DNA of 64,000 nucleotides from Prochilodus magdalenae (GCA_024036415.1 JAMWET010000765.1:876501-940500), one strand, 5' to 3'. Numbered from the stretch's first letter, positions 30,901 to 45,900 are shown. Notes: generated from the letters alone by a model not told the origin. Numbers and translations: made by a program.

Positions 30901-33900
30901 ATGATAGATCAACTGCTGGAGGGCCACCAGTGGTTGGAGAGAAATCTGGGTATGTAAATCAGTTTTCTTCCTGCTTGTTTGTAAATCTAATTTCCAATTA
31001 GATTCAAGGCAAACCCAGACAAAATGAAACCTTCTAAGTGTGTTTCAGAGACACTTAATTCATTCAGTACTCAAAATGTGAGTAAAATGAATCCCCCAAA
31101 ACTCTCTCTGTGCTGGACTCCCCAACGTGAACACTGGGCTTGTTAGTAGAATGTGTGATTGTTAATGAAGGCACCAGGAGAAGGAGAAGGAGAGCAGATC
31201 TCCTCAACATGCATAACTGGACCGACTAAGAGGGAGAAAGATGGGACAAAAGGGATAACCAGGTGGAATTCACCTCCCAGTCAGCTCATTAGCAACATTA
31301 AGAAGTTCAGGAGAGACAGAGGTGCATCATTTCACCCTCCAAACTCTCTCAACTTTTACCCCATCACTCTGTCCAGACAGGGTTCACAACTCTTTGGAGC
31401 ACATCTCGAATCTCAGCACTTCCGTCACTCTGGATTTGAGATTGTGGTTGTGTTGCGAGTAATGCAGGAAACACTTGTGAACATCTGAACAGAATCTCAT
31501 TTCAAACCACCTTCAAGTGTGGTTTAGATCTGATTCCCAGAAGTCAGGTTTCATGTGGTTTTTGCTCACTATCAAAATTTAATCAGTATCCAGGTACAGT
31601 CTGGATATGACAAACAGGATTTGGGCAGTGTGTCCCTCTAGCAGTCCTGAACAAGTGTAAATGACTGCCATGTCAGACCTGCCTGTAGTTAGCTTAATTT
31701 TAATGTATTAGCCTCAGAACACTTTCCCCACTACGGATGACTGACTGTCTAACCCTAGGGGTTAGGGTTTACTTGTGGTGGACATCTGCTTTAACCCACA
31801 TCAGCGTTAAGGATGGTAGTTTCATTTCTCCTATATGGGGTGAGGCATACCTCCTGACACGTGATGGAGCTGGGCTGTTACATGTTACATTGATGTCATT
31901 ATTAAACCTCTGAGAATATATATACATTAGGATTAATCATTGTAATGATTGAATGCATGCTTATCTGATCCTGGTTTCCTTGGGGTCCAGAAGGGGTCCC
32001 TAGTGCTCCAGGGATAGTGGAAAAAGGACTGGTGAAGAGAGAGAATGTGGGTTAAAGCATGCTATTGATCATGTCAGTAGAGAACATGGTCTTTTATTGG
32101 GTGTACATGTTACCCCTATTGTTAGACATGGTATTTGCCAGATCCTGAGTGGGAAGGGCTATTGATTTACCTGGGAGCTTGACATTTACATTTACATTTA
32201 CATTTAAGGTATTTAGCAGACGCTCTTATCCAGAGCGACTTACAACAGTGCTTAGTGTTCCGTTGGATAATATTCCAGCTAGTACAGGAAGTTTAGAGCC
32301 TAAAACTCACCACGAGCTCAGACACTGCCCGAACAGGGACCAGTGCTGATACCTAGAGATTAATATGCAGGCATAGAGCAAGTAAACCATTACCTGGCAA
32401 CCCCAGCCCAGTGCTCATTCCTATAGAGGAGAAAAGGTCGTTATAAGTGCAACACAATACACATTGACAAAGGTCATTATAAGTGCAATACAAAGGTTTT
32501 TAGAGTGCAACACGATACACACAATTTACACCTCTACTAGAGCTCACTCACTTAAGTGCATTACAAAGAGATGGGTCTTCAGTCTGCATTTGAAGACTGC
32601 GAGAGACTCCGCTGTTCTGACGCCCAGTGGGAGTTCATTCCACCATCTGGGAGCCAGGACAGAGAAGAGTCTGGACGCTTGTCTTCCATGTGTCCTCATT
32701 GATGGCAGTCGAGTCGAGCTGTACTTGAAGCGCGAAGGGCTCGAAGATTGAAGATGAGACGGGCTGCAGCGTTCTGGACAAGTTGCAAGGGCCTGATGGC
32801 CCGCAGAGGAAGACCAGCCAGGAGCGAGTTGCAGTAGTCTAGCCTTGAAATGACCAGAGACTGGACCAGCAGCTGGGTGGCTTCCTGAGAAAGGAAGGGT
32901 CGAATCCTCCGGATGTTGTAGAGGAGGAATCTGCATGACCGATAACTGGCCATCCAGAATCACTCCAGGACTTCTTGCATTCTCAGTCGGGGTGATCAAC
33001 GAGTTCCCAAATGAGATAGCAAGATCACAGTGAGGACCTGTAGTGCTGGGGATGAACAGCAGCTCATTCTTGCTGGGATTGAGCTTAAGGTGGTGAGCTG
33101 TCATCCATGAGCTGGTGTCGGTCAGGCATGCTGAGATGCGGTTGCAGACCTGTGTATCAGATGATGGGAAGGAAAGCATGAGTTGCATATCATCAGCATA
33201 GCAGTGATAAGAAAAGCCGTGAGAAGTAATTACTTCTCCAAGAGAAAGAGTGTAAAGGGAAAAGAGAAGAGAAGAGGACCCAACACCGAGCCTTGAGGGA
33301 CACCGGTGGAGAGCCTACGTGGAGCAGACGTGGACCCCTTCCATGCTATCTGATAGTGGCGGTCCTCCAGGTAGGACTCAAACCACTTCCATCCAGTGCC
33401 GGTGATTCCAAGATCGGTGAGGACCGACAGGAGGATCTTGTGATTCACTGTGTCGAAGGCTGCAGACAGGTCGAGCAGAATCAGAACTGAGGACAGTTTG
33501 GCTGATATCGCTGCATGAAGCCTCTCAGTTACTGCGATGAGAAAGAGTGGTAGAGTGCTGTGTGAGTGGTGAGCGCTTGGAAAGCTTTGTTCCAGTGTAC
33601 AGACACCTGCTGAATGTTGACTCTTGGTCAGTGAAGTCTGAGTTAGTTTCTTCTTCTGTTCCTGGTGATTGTTAATATTTAATGTGTCAGCGTCAATAAA
33701 TGAGAAGCACTTTGTGGAACAGACTTTCAATATAAAGTGTTTTTAGGTTTCCAGCTAACATCACTTTCTCTTCTTCCTCCTCCTCCTCTGGTTCTTTGCT
33801 AGGAGTGAAGCCTAAGACTGGCTGGGCTGTGGACCCATTTGGCCACTCTCCCACCCAGGCCTACCTCCTGAAGCAGGCTGGTTTGTCCAACATGCTCATC

Positions 33901-36900
33901 CAGAGAGTGCACTACTCTATCAAGAAGCACTTTTCCACCCAGAAGACCCTAGAGTTCTTCTGGAGGCAGAACTGGGGTAAGTTCAGTACAGCTCTGATAT
34001 ACATCCCTAATGCTTTCACTTTGGGTTTAACTAGTATTAGCTGATTAAACTGGGTTTATAGAGCTGCTAGTACCATTTAAACCAGAAGTGTCCAGTCTTA
34101 CCTGCAGAGGGCCGAGCTCCTGCAAACACACCTTTCAGGATAGGAGCAGACACCACAGATTTCAGCCTACCTAGCTTCCTAAAAAATCTTATGAACAATA
34201 CAGTTTTAATGGCTTTATATCTCTCCATATTCCCACTAATTTTTCAAAGTAAAGAAATGATTTGGACTCGGAATGTAACAGATAAAGAAGTGTTATTAAT
34301 TTAGTTTTTTGAGCTGTGGATTGATAAGCCCTCCAGGCTGTTCCTCTTCTCCACCTAATAATCTCTTTTTTATTTAGCACATATGCAGACTAAAAAGAGG
34401 AGGGGCAGCTCATCTCTTTCAGCCCCAGTGTTATGAAATAGGGATCAAAAGAGAATAATTTCAGTTGGCAGTGAGCCGTGTGTGCTGAAAGGTCTGGGCA
34501 TGTTTGGCAACTGCGTCAGCCTTTGTCAAATCTACTGCACTTCTGTAGCTCAGCAAATGTTTCCAGTGTGAGCCAGCCTATCCAAATGTGCAGCTCTACT
34601 GCTGGAGGTTGTCCAGACACTCCAGCTTTTTATAACTGACAAATGAGAAATTCCAAATCCAGTCCACTCACAGTTTCTTACCATTGTACTTGATTATACC
34701 TGACTGTAGTTGACTGTACTTGTTTAGTCACATGTATTTCGTCTATTACAGATCAGCACTCCAGCACAGACATCTTGTGCCACATGATGCCGTTCTACAG
34801 TTACGATGTTCCCCACACTTGTGGTCCCGACCCAAAGATTTGCTGCCAGTTTGACTTTAAGAGGCTTCCAGGTGGTCGTATTAGCTGCCCCTGGAGGATT
34901 CCCCCTCAGGCCATCACCAATGATAACGTGGCGGAGAGGTAAGGTATCTTAAACAGAACAACGTGTTTAGTGATGGAATGTTTTCCTGCTAGATTATTGA
35001 GAGCGAGGTACTGTGTACGTACTGTGTTTATACCTCCACACGTACTGTGTTTATATCTCCACACGTACTGTGTTTATACCTCCACACGTACTGTGTTTAT
35101 ATCTCCACACGTACTGTGTTTATACCTCCACACGTACTGTGTTTATACCTCCACACGTACTGTGTTTATACCTCCACACGTACTGTGTTTATACCTCCAC
35201 ACGTACTGTGTTTATGCCTCCAACCGTACTGTGTTGATACCTCCACACGTACTGTTTTACCTATATGTTTATCCTCCACACACTGTGTTTATACTGTGTT
35301 TATATCTCCACACGTCCACTGCGTTTATACCTCCACACGTACTGTGTTTATACCTCCACACGTACTGTGTTTATACCTCCACACGTACTGTGTTTATACC
35401 TCCACACGTACTGTGTTTATATCTCCACACGTACTGTGTTTATACCTCCACACGTACTGTGTTTATACCTCCACACGTACTGTGTTTATATCTCCACACG
35501 TACTGTGTTTATACCTCCACACGTACTGTGTATATATCTCCACACGTACTGTGTATATATCTCCACACGTACTGTGTTTATACCTCCACACGTACTGTGT
35601 TTATATCTCCACACGTACTGTGTTTATACCTCCACACGTACTGTGTTTATACCTCCACACGTACTGTGTTTATACCTCCACACGTACTGTGTTTATATCT
35701 CCACACGTACTGTGTTTATATCTCCACACGTACTGTGTTTATACCTCCACACGTACTGTGTTTATACCTCCACACGTACTGTGTTTATACCTCCACACGT
35801 ACTGTGTTTATACCTCCACACGTACTGCGTTTATACCTCCACACGTACTGTGTTTATACCTCCACACGTACTGTGTTTATATCTCCACACGTACTGTGTT
35901 TATATCTCCACACGTACTGTGTTTATACCTCCACACGTACTGTGTTTATATCTCCACACGTACTGTGTTTATACCTCCACACGTACTGTGTTTATGCCTC
36001 CACACGTACTGTGTTTATACCTCCACACGTACTGTGTTTATACCTCCACACGTACTGTGTTTATATCTCCACACGTACTGTGTTTATACCTCCACACGTA
36101 CTGTGTATATATCTCCACACGTACTGTGTATATATCTCCACACGTACTGTGTTTATATCTCCACACGTACTGTGTTTATACCTCCACACGTACTGTGTTT
36201 ATACCTCCACACGTACTGTGTTTATACCTCCACACGTACTGTGTTTATACCTCCAAACATACTCCACACACAGACTTCTTGGTTGTTGGGCCATACTGCA
36301 GTACTATGTAGGCCATAACATTGCTTGGTTCTGAGTCCTTATGGATCATGCTCTGCCCATTCATCCTTTAATTCAGCTGGCCTGGAGTTCTCTTCACTTC
36401 CTCTTCCTTTTCCTGCTATTGTTTCTCCTGCATGTAGTTTTCTTGTCTATGTTTTGTATTCCTGGTGTCAGCTGTTTTCCTCTTCCTCTCTCACTCTTCA
36501 CATACTGCCCTCTAATTTCTAATTTCCAAATATCAGTCCAGGAATTTTATCAGCATATGATCATACTTTTTCAATCCCTGCAGTTCCACCACCAATGCCC
36601 AGCTCTCAGCCCCCCAACCCCCAACATAACAGAAGACAGATACCTATTGGCTGTCTCCTCCTGCACTTCATATTGAAATCAAATGCATGAACTTCATCAG
36701 ATCAATCTATAAACAGTTTAACTTAAATTATTACATGCTAAACAGTTGCTGGCTATTGTTAGCTATTAGCATAACTAGCATGATAACAGTTCTACTCACC
36801 CTGGAACGGGTTTAGCTTCTGCCTAGCTTAAGCACCAACACAAGTTTAGACGACCAAGAAAAGTTCTTTTAGCGTTTTGGGACAAACTATATATACTCTG

Positions 36901-39900
36901 TATAATATGTGTATATATATATATGTATATGTACACACACACACAAACTATATAAACATGTTTATTAGTATGAGGCTTCACCTTTACCTAACACTGCTTC
37001 ATACATTCCAGAGACTAAATACAGTGATCCACTTCAAACTTATATTTCGGACTATTAATGAACTATTACCCGGCCCATACTGCAAGATCCTGGCCAATGG
37101 TGAAACAACAGTTGTCCCTCAGTGCCATTGATAACTAGTTCAGTTTGCTCTCAGTTCAGTCCGCGTTCACTGCTGTACCCGTTCACTGTTTATTTATTTA
37201 TAACATATTAATTTCTAACTGGTCCTTCAGGTCTTACATCTAACGTCTCCTCGTAGACACTCTCTGCCTCCTTATTTGGAATAGCCCTAAACATCTTTCA
37301 TGAGATTCCTAACTTCCTTCATCGCTCTCTTCCAAGGGCTCGGATGCTTTTGGACCAATACAGGAAGAAGTCCAAGCTCTTCAGGACCAAGGTGGTTTTG
37401 GCTCCACTGGGTGATGACTTCCGCTACACAGAGGCTCAGGAGTGGGATCAGCAGTTCAATAACTACCAGAAGCTCTTTGACTACATGAACTCACATCCTG
37501 AGCTTCATGTCCAGGTCTCATTATTTCCACCTCTAAAGGCTCCAATTCATGTAGCACTGCGTTTGTAACTGCTAACAGTTACACTACAGTTAAAGCTAGC
37601 GTTGACCAGTTAGCATGATATTACAGTTCACATCTCTCTGAGTGTAATCTCAGTTACGCATAAAGGGATGTGTGCTTATTGTGTTGTATCTATATGTATC
37701 TATATATTCATCTGTTGAATTTCCTGAAACCTTCTCACTCTAGGCCCAGTTTGGTACCATATCAGATTACTTCGAAATCCTGCGCAGAAATGTTGGCCTG
37801 GACAAAGCTGACACGAGTGTGGGAGTGTCTCCTTTCCCCGTACTAGGTGGGGATTTCTTTACATACGCGGACAGAGATGACCACTACTGGAGTGGCTACT
37901 TCACCTCTAGACCCTTCTACAAACAGCTGGACCGAACCCTAGAGTCCCACCTCAGGTACAGTAGCTGTTTGAAGACAGCACACAGTTTGTAATAGACCTA
38001 ATTTCCGTCCACAGCAGTAGTGCTGTGAGTAAGTAAGGGGAAGGCTTCGTCCTGTTGTGAGTAGTCTTCTTTTAAATCAACACCAGCGGAAAGGCACACA
38101 CACAGCACTGAACCGTGGATGGTCACCATTAGGCAAAGGCATCACCCGGTGACCCAGGTGACCCTACTCACACACACAAGTCACACCCCACCTCAATCCC
38201 ACAGACAGTGTGACTTTACCATGACCTTTGAACTGCAATAAACAGTCCTTCTGTGGGAGGGCTTATGCCTTCCATGAACTACTGTGCATGGCTGGTCACA
38301 AGACCACGTCTCCTGAGCTTCCTGGAGGCAGTGTCAGCTAGTGTTAGGTCACAAAGCCTCCCCTTTGAAAGTGTACTGTCTGAGTCACCCACCAGCTTGA
38401 GCCATGTCCCTGAGTACTTGCAGTCCCGGCCAGCACAAACTCTGAAGAGGGCACTCCCCAGTGTTCGTCACCTATGAGATATCAGCACTGCTCGGGCTGT
38501 TTAGATTTTGTCAGTCAGCAGTTCTTTAGGGAGTACATGGGAAGTGCTATCGGAGGTGAACCTTCAGAGAAGGTCCTAATGATTTCCATAAAATATATGA
38601 AGTACTGCTTGTGCCGCTGACCGGAGACGTGAACTCCTCTTTTCCTTGTTCTGGACCGAGACTGACTCATACTTACACCCCTTCTGCTGTTTTAGTCTTT
38701 AGTTTGTCTATGTGTGAGTGCATCTTGGTCTATGATTGGCTGTTTCTCATTTTGGGAATGTGAGAAGGGTCTGAATCTTTTCTGAAGCCAGCATTGTTTA
38801 TCTTTCCCGAGTCGTCTATGATCAGACTGAATGATGCAAGTATGCCACACAGCTAACACCCCCTTAGTCTAGTGTCTTAGAGTAAAAGCCCCCTCCACCT
38901 GCCAGCAACAGTCTTTGACCCATGAAGATCATGAAAGTCCTCATACTGGGTTCTCCTACTGGGCCACACCGGGGGAAAAGACTGAAGATGGGTCTTTCTT
39001 ACTCTCTGACTGATCACAGCGAGGCACAGACCTCACCTGGGTGAGCTGAAACCGAAGCGGGACATGTGCCGGCTGCCTTTCCTTACCTACTCACTAGTCA
39101 CAGCACTGCACACCCAGCTCTATGCCTGAACATGCAGCACTTGGCAGTACTGATTATGATCTTTGTTCTTGAACACACAGATTTGTGAACAGCTATAAGA
39201 CAAACAAAGTGTCAGTTAAAGATGTGCTAATGAGGTGTCTTGATCTGTCCCTTCAGGGCAGCGGAGATTCTTTATTCTCTATCCACTGCTAGTATTAGAA
39301 CGTCTGGGAAGCCCAACAGCTACCCCGCCATAGAGAACTATAAGTTGCTAACATCAGCAAGACGCAATCTGGGTTTGTTCCAGCACCACGATGCAATCGC
39401 AGGCACAGGCAAAGACTTTGTTGTGGTGGACTACGGAACCAGGTATGTATGATATTCAGAAGGCATCTCAGTGTATTTTGTGAGAGTGTGTAATCAAAGC
39501 TGTTGTGTGAGAGCACTGTAATCTACACTCTCACTCACTCACACACTTTCTCACTCACTCACTCACATAGTATCTTACTCTCTTACTCTGTATCTCACTC
39601 ACTTACTCTGTATCTCACTCCTTTACTCTGTATCTCACTCCTTTACTCTGTATCTCACTCCTTTACTCTGTATCTCACTCACTCACTCACTCATTATCTC
39701 ACTCTCTGTAACACACTCATTATATCACTCACTCATCTCACTTATTCATTATCTCACATACTCATTCTCTTACTCACTCATTCATTCACTCACTCATTAT
39801 GTCACTCACTCTGTTTATCTCTTAATCACTCATTATCTCACACTCACTCTCACTCACTTACTCACTCACTCACTCACTCACTCACTCATTTTCTTACTCA

Positions 39901-42900
39901 CCAGTGACATTATTGTTCAGTTTTTTTCCCAACATGATGATGAAAGTGACTGTGCTACAGAACTAAACTGTTCCGCTTTAAGTCTGGTTAATGACTGTAA
40001 TCTGATGTTCCAGCTTGAGGTAAACGAGTGTCTGTGTTTTGTTTTACAGACTGTTTCACTCTATTATGAATGTGAAGCGAGTGATTGTGAGTTCAGCTCA
40101 CTGGCTGGTTCTTGATGACAAACGGACATACAGTTATGATCCTGCAAGTCCATTCCTTCAGATGGTGAGTGCCTAAATTCCATATCCATAAGCTTTTGTT
40201 CATTCACCATGGATCTGCCTTAACAGCTCCACCTATGATATTGTAGGACGAAGTGCAGCAAGCTCAGGACGCCTTACCACTCAAAACTGTCCTTAAGATC
40301 AGTACAACCCCGAGGTAATCTCTTCAGTCGTTTTACTACCCTACAGAGGGTTTCCTGTCTGTCTGATAACAGACTGTATGTCTCTGTAACAGTAGAATGT
40401 CTCTGTGTAAGATATGACTAGCTAAGGAATCTAAGACAGTGCCTGTTTCCAGGTCAGTGGTGATTTATAACCCCAGTGAGCAGGTCAGGAGCTCAGTGAT
40501 AAGTCTCTATGTGACAACTCCCCGTGTGCGCGTACTCACTGCCCATGGACACCTGGTCAGCGCTCAGATCAGTGCGGTCTGGAAGGATGTCAGCCACGCT
40601 TCCACAGAAGCCTTCCAGGTCAGACTGGTGCTGTTACAGCATTATGCTATGTGTCTGATTTTCATGGTGAATCAAGATATCTGTTAATTAAACTGGGTTT
40701 CACCAGGAACCTGCAGAATGGAACCATGTCCTCCCATTTATTATGTGTGTGTGTGTGGCTGTGTGTGTGTGTGTGGCTGTGTGTGTATGGTGACAGTTGT
40801 CCTTTGTAGCCAATGTGCCACCGTTGGGCATGGCTGTGTACCAGCTGAGTGAGGGTCTGGAGCCACAGACTGAGTCTGCCCACTACATGTTCCTAAAGGA
40901 TGGTGGAGATGTGTCTGTTACAGGGGCAGAGCATTTCAAAGTGGATGTCCGCCAAGAAGTTGTCCCTGTGTCTGTGGAGAACCTCTACCTGCAGCTATCC
41001 ATCTCTTCCGCTACAGGACTACTGGAGGTCAGACAGCACACAGATTTTCAGCTGTTAAAGTGACACTCAGCCCATGAAGCTTTTTAGTATCACTACTATA
41101 AGTGATGTTGGCTATAAAGGATATATAAAGGATATATAAAGGATTGCTATACATGATATGTAAGTGATGTCTGAAATAAGAGGTGTATTATTTTTACAGA
41201 CACTGAAACTGAAGGAGGATGGGTCAAAGCACTCAGTCAAAGTGGAGTTTTTCTGGTATGGCACAACCAGCAACAAGGACAAGAGTGGTGCTTACTTGTT
41301 CCTTCCTGATGGAGAAGCTACGGTAATTCAACATCCACCTCCACCCCTCACACACTCCATCTTTCTCTTAAGGCCAATTCACACCATTTATTTATGGACC
41401 TGATGGAATCTTTCAGTCCATCCCGTCACCACTGGACCCGCATGTGTGAATCCTCTAATATTCAGAGACAGATGTTCTTTCAGTAATCCTGTAAGAGTCC
41501 GGGACAAAGGACCGACCAGTTAAAGGCTGTGAAAGACCTACAGGGTGGACCAGTTTGCTGTAGTGCCAGCCTGAGGCAGACCAGCACTGCAGCTCAAGTC
41601 AGGAAAGACAGAAGCTTGCAGATTGTGGGTGAAGCATCTTATTAAAGGCGTCATGGTCATAAAATAATTTTCAGTGACCTCTGGAATATAGACTTTCAGG
41701 AATTTCAGGATTTCTAGAATCTCTGTATTGAGTGTGAGCGCCTTTATGCTGCTGGGTGTTATGACATCTGTTGTTTTGTAAGTGAAGGAGATCTCTAGAG
41801 ACACTTCCATCTTCTTTAGCACTGTAAACTAAATAAAAGACATTTTCTTTTGTTTGGATGACTTAATAAAAATTTCCCTTTATCTGGACGACCTAGGAAA
41901 TAATTCACTTTATTTTGATGACCTAATAGATGGAAAGCAGCTTTTATACTAATGATGTTTGATGGCCATTATTATCTTGGTTTTGTTGCAACCGATCTGC
42001 TGTTTCTAGTGTCACCTTTTAGGCATGCTTCACACTTTTAGTGAACCAATATGAAAAAAACCTGCTGTTTCCCACACAAGCGGTTATTTTTTCACTTACG
42101 CTGTGCTCACATGACCCCTCTGGTGTGAACTGCATTTGCATAACTGTGGTATTGTGCTCACAATTTGTTGTTGCTTGATTTTTTTTTTTCACAGAAATAC
42201 TCTCCCTCCCAGCCTCCTGTGATCCGAGTAACAAAAGGGCCTGTGTTCTCTGAAATTGTGACAACCTTCCCGCATGTCACACACACTCTCCGGCTGTACA
42301 ACTTTCAGGGTGAGAGTCTCAGAGCCTCATTAATCATCATAAACTAACTTTGTTGCTGTGACGCGCTCGAACCCTCGGCTTAGCTCTCGGCTGTTTCTCT
42401 TTGTGTCATGTTCCATGTTAATGATTTCACTTGAAAAGGTAAGCTCACCGGACAAAACACGAGTCCCCTTGCGTGTTTAAGGTGGTAGTGAGTTCAGGCT
42501 CCTGCAGATGGCGCTGCGCGAGGATGATGGGGCTATAAATCCCTGTAGGGTGTGAATGATGGGATCCATAGATTGCGAAGAGGTGCTACAGTGCAGTGAA
42601 TGTCTCCTTCCATGTGTGGAAAATGGCTCCAAAGCAGATCAGTTAATGAATGAAGGAGGCAGCTGAATTTGCAGGTGTATGGAAGCGTATGGTCATACAA
42701 GTCTACCAGCGTTGGCTAAAATCCCAGTCTACAGGGAATTCTCCTCGGAATTGTGCCAGGGAAGGCATCCACATCCAAATCTGGACCAACTGACTAATTC
42801 TTAGATGTAAGAGTGTCTGAACGTTGATGTGGCCTACATCCAGCAACTTGTCCAGTACATGCCAAATTGATTCACAGTCATTGGTGCTGGTGGAGGTGTT

Positions 42901-45900
42901 GCATGCTGTTAGGGAGGGTTGAGTTACAGGTCCAGTGAGATTGTTTAAATTGATTTAGTTTACAGTCATAAAGAAATTCTTTGCTTACAGAAAATACTGG
43001 ACGGTGTATTCCATGCTGTAGAGGGCAGCTTTACTGTAGACCTGTATCTGGATTCTTTCAGTACTGTGACGCTTGTTACATTTCAGTTTTTGAAATGTGC
43101 CATGTTTATACAGCTCAGAGCACAGCACTTTTGTGACATGATACTTTTGTACTTGAAGTTGTGTTCTGAATTAAGTTAATTTCTGCTGATGGTCCTCCTA
43201 CCTGACTTGTGAGCCATGCATACCATTCGCAGATGCCACACCCACAGAGGTTGCTGCTGCTGTTTATAGAGGAGTCCACTTCTGTAACATTAGAGCGGAT
43301 TCTCCAACCTAATTGTGTTTTTGAAAACATGTATCACATGCAGTGGGTGGCACTATTGCCTCAAAGTAGGCAAGGTCTGGGTTTGATTCCCGGTTGGGAT
43401 GCCTGGGGTTCTTTCTGTGTGGAGTGTGCATGTTCTCGTTGCCTTGTATGCACTTTTACACTCTCACTCTCTCGTTCTCTCCCTTTCTCGCTTTCTCAAG
43501 GAGTGGATGGACAGGCTGTTGAGATATGTAACTCTGTGGATATAAGGCGAGAGTCCAACCGTGAAATCGCAATGAGGATAACATCGGATGTTAACAGCAA
43601 GGATCGCTTTTTTACCGACCTCAACGGTTACCAGGTAGGCCTTCATGTAAACATTAGTTAATAAATCTGTCCGGTCGTCCCATGGCCCAGACAGAAATTC
43701 AGTTCAGTTAGAATGTCTTTATTTAGCAACTTTTCCAACACACAATATGACAAGCAGTGATTAGCAACCTCAACCTAAACCCAAACTCCTGTAAGAGGAG
43801 TTCACTAATGACTATGTCATTAGGCATGTGCATGTAAAGTTTTTGATCACAGGAGAATAAATGGTACAAGCACATGATCCTCTTCTAGGAAAGCTGTGAT
43901 GACATGTCTGTGAAGAAAAGATTTTTGGAGTGGAGATGACATTCCAGTTTCAGTTGACTTTCAGTGAAATAATCAGGCAGTTGTCGTCTATTTACAGCCA
44001 GTCAGTAATTATGTATTGGATGTTTTCTAAGATCCAGCCCAGGAGAACCATGGCTAAGCTTCCACTGCAGGCTAACTTCTACCCCATGACAAGCATGGCC
44101 TACATAGAGGATTCGAGCAGAAGACTCACCCTGCTCACAGCGCAGTCTTTAGGTGCTGCCAGTCTTAGAAGTGGTAAGACGTGTTCTATAGCCCTCGTAT
44201 TAACATTTAATATTTGCTTACCTAAAATTATAGTTAAACTGAACATATCAGAATGAATCCTGAATTTGCAGCTGATCTTGTCCTTGCATTGATGCTGTTG
44301 TGGGAATGTATTTATTTAAAAAGAGGCTGCCATATGCTTTATGATTACCAATAGCATGTGTTCTTATTGTTATCGAAGTCACAGTTATACACAAACACAA
44401 TCCGAATCCTCTGTGTTAATGGCTCTCCAGGAACTAACATTTTTCCGCACATAGACACACTGTCTGCAAATGAAAAAGTAATGGGTTTGTTCTGTTTATT
44501 ACTGAGCAGTGAGAGTAAGTTGATATATCCTGCACTAGAAGTTATGTATGCACTCTTCAGGTCAGCTGGAGGTGATCATGGACCGACGGTTAAACCAGGA
44601 TGACAACCGTGGCATGGGCCAGGGAGTGTTAGACAACAAGATCACTGCTAACTCCTTCCGTCTGCTGCTGGAGCTCAGGAACTCTGACCAAGAGGTGACA
44701 ACAGAAACCAAAATATATATATTCTATGGCTTATAAGTGTTACTGTTATCTGTATCAGTCTAGTTTATGACTGACATCACTGCCTGTGACATGTTTGACA
44801 TCACTACTCTTGTAAAATGTGTCAGGTTAACATTGATAGTACCTTTCCTAATAGTTTCTCTGATCTTCTAGTCTCACAGGGGGAACACTGCTCCATTCAG
44901 CTACCCATCTCTACTGAGCCACACCTCCTACATGTACCTCAACCACCCCCTCATGCCCATGGTGACCAATTTGGACTCAGCTGCGCTGACCCTAGCTCCT
45001 TACAGCCCTCTGAGCTCCCCCTTCCCTTGTGACATCCACCTAGTCAACCTGCGCACAATACAGTCTCAGGTGGGTCAACCAGGCACAGACAGTGCAGCAG
45101 TCAGATGAGTTTTAATAAGAAAAAATCATTACTGTTTTGAGCAATCAATTGAGCACTTTAATTTAGACATTATTAGTTATTATTTGCTATTGGCCATATT
45201 CGCCATAAACCTCCATGTAAGGTTGAAAGTGAATTGAAGGTGAATCCAGCAAAAATGCAGTTTGGCTAAAGGTGAAGTCTAATTGGTAGTACCACTGGTA
45301 CCACCGCATAGCTCCGACTTAAAAAAAACAAACAATTGGGATGCTTCAGGAAAGGGACTGGAAGACGTGTTGCTGCAAGGCAATGGAGATGATCCTACAC
45401 GAGTGTTGTACATCAGTTATTTTCAAGAAATAAAGTATTTGATATAGAGGCTCTAGCCCTGGCCAGGGGTCTTCGACTCTTGGATCCTCCCTTGTTCTGG
45501 AAACTGTAGCCAATCTGTTTTTTTTAGAAAAGGTACAGAAAACCTATCAAAACATCACTAGCACATCAACAGGTATACCACAAAAGATGAACCTGTAGAG
45601 AGAAAGGGAAAGAGATTAAAGAAGCCTTGCGAAGCTTTGTTCCATTGCCCTGACTGTGCCAAACTTTGAGCATTGGCGTATAAAAACAGTGGCATCTTGT
45701 GGAGATCATATATTATAGCAAGCACAAGATTATTGGTTAAGTTACTTTGGATTCATCAACACACATAATAATTAAATGCAGACGTGCTGTTTTATGTGCA
45801 CAAATGCAAATATAGCAAAACTGTTTCAGTTAATTTTATTTACTTATCAAGCTGTGACAGTTAATACCTGTATGAGTCAATATTCTGGTCAAGATTTTAT

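Noticed and set aside
35010..36262. CRISPR array
   Set aside because: The units are contiguous without unique spacers, the repeat lies in a vertebrate intron, and no cas genes exist.
34970..36334. Long open frames (454, 423 and 348 residues) in three + frames
   Set aside because: They are translations of the 23-bp minisatellite inside MAN2A1 intron 7. All frames are open because the unit lacks stop codons. There is no domain, and the preceding donor is conserved.
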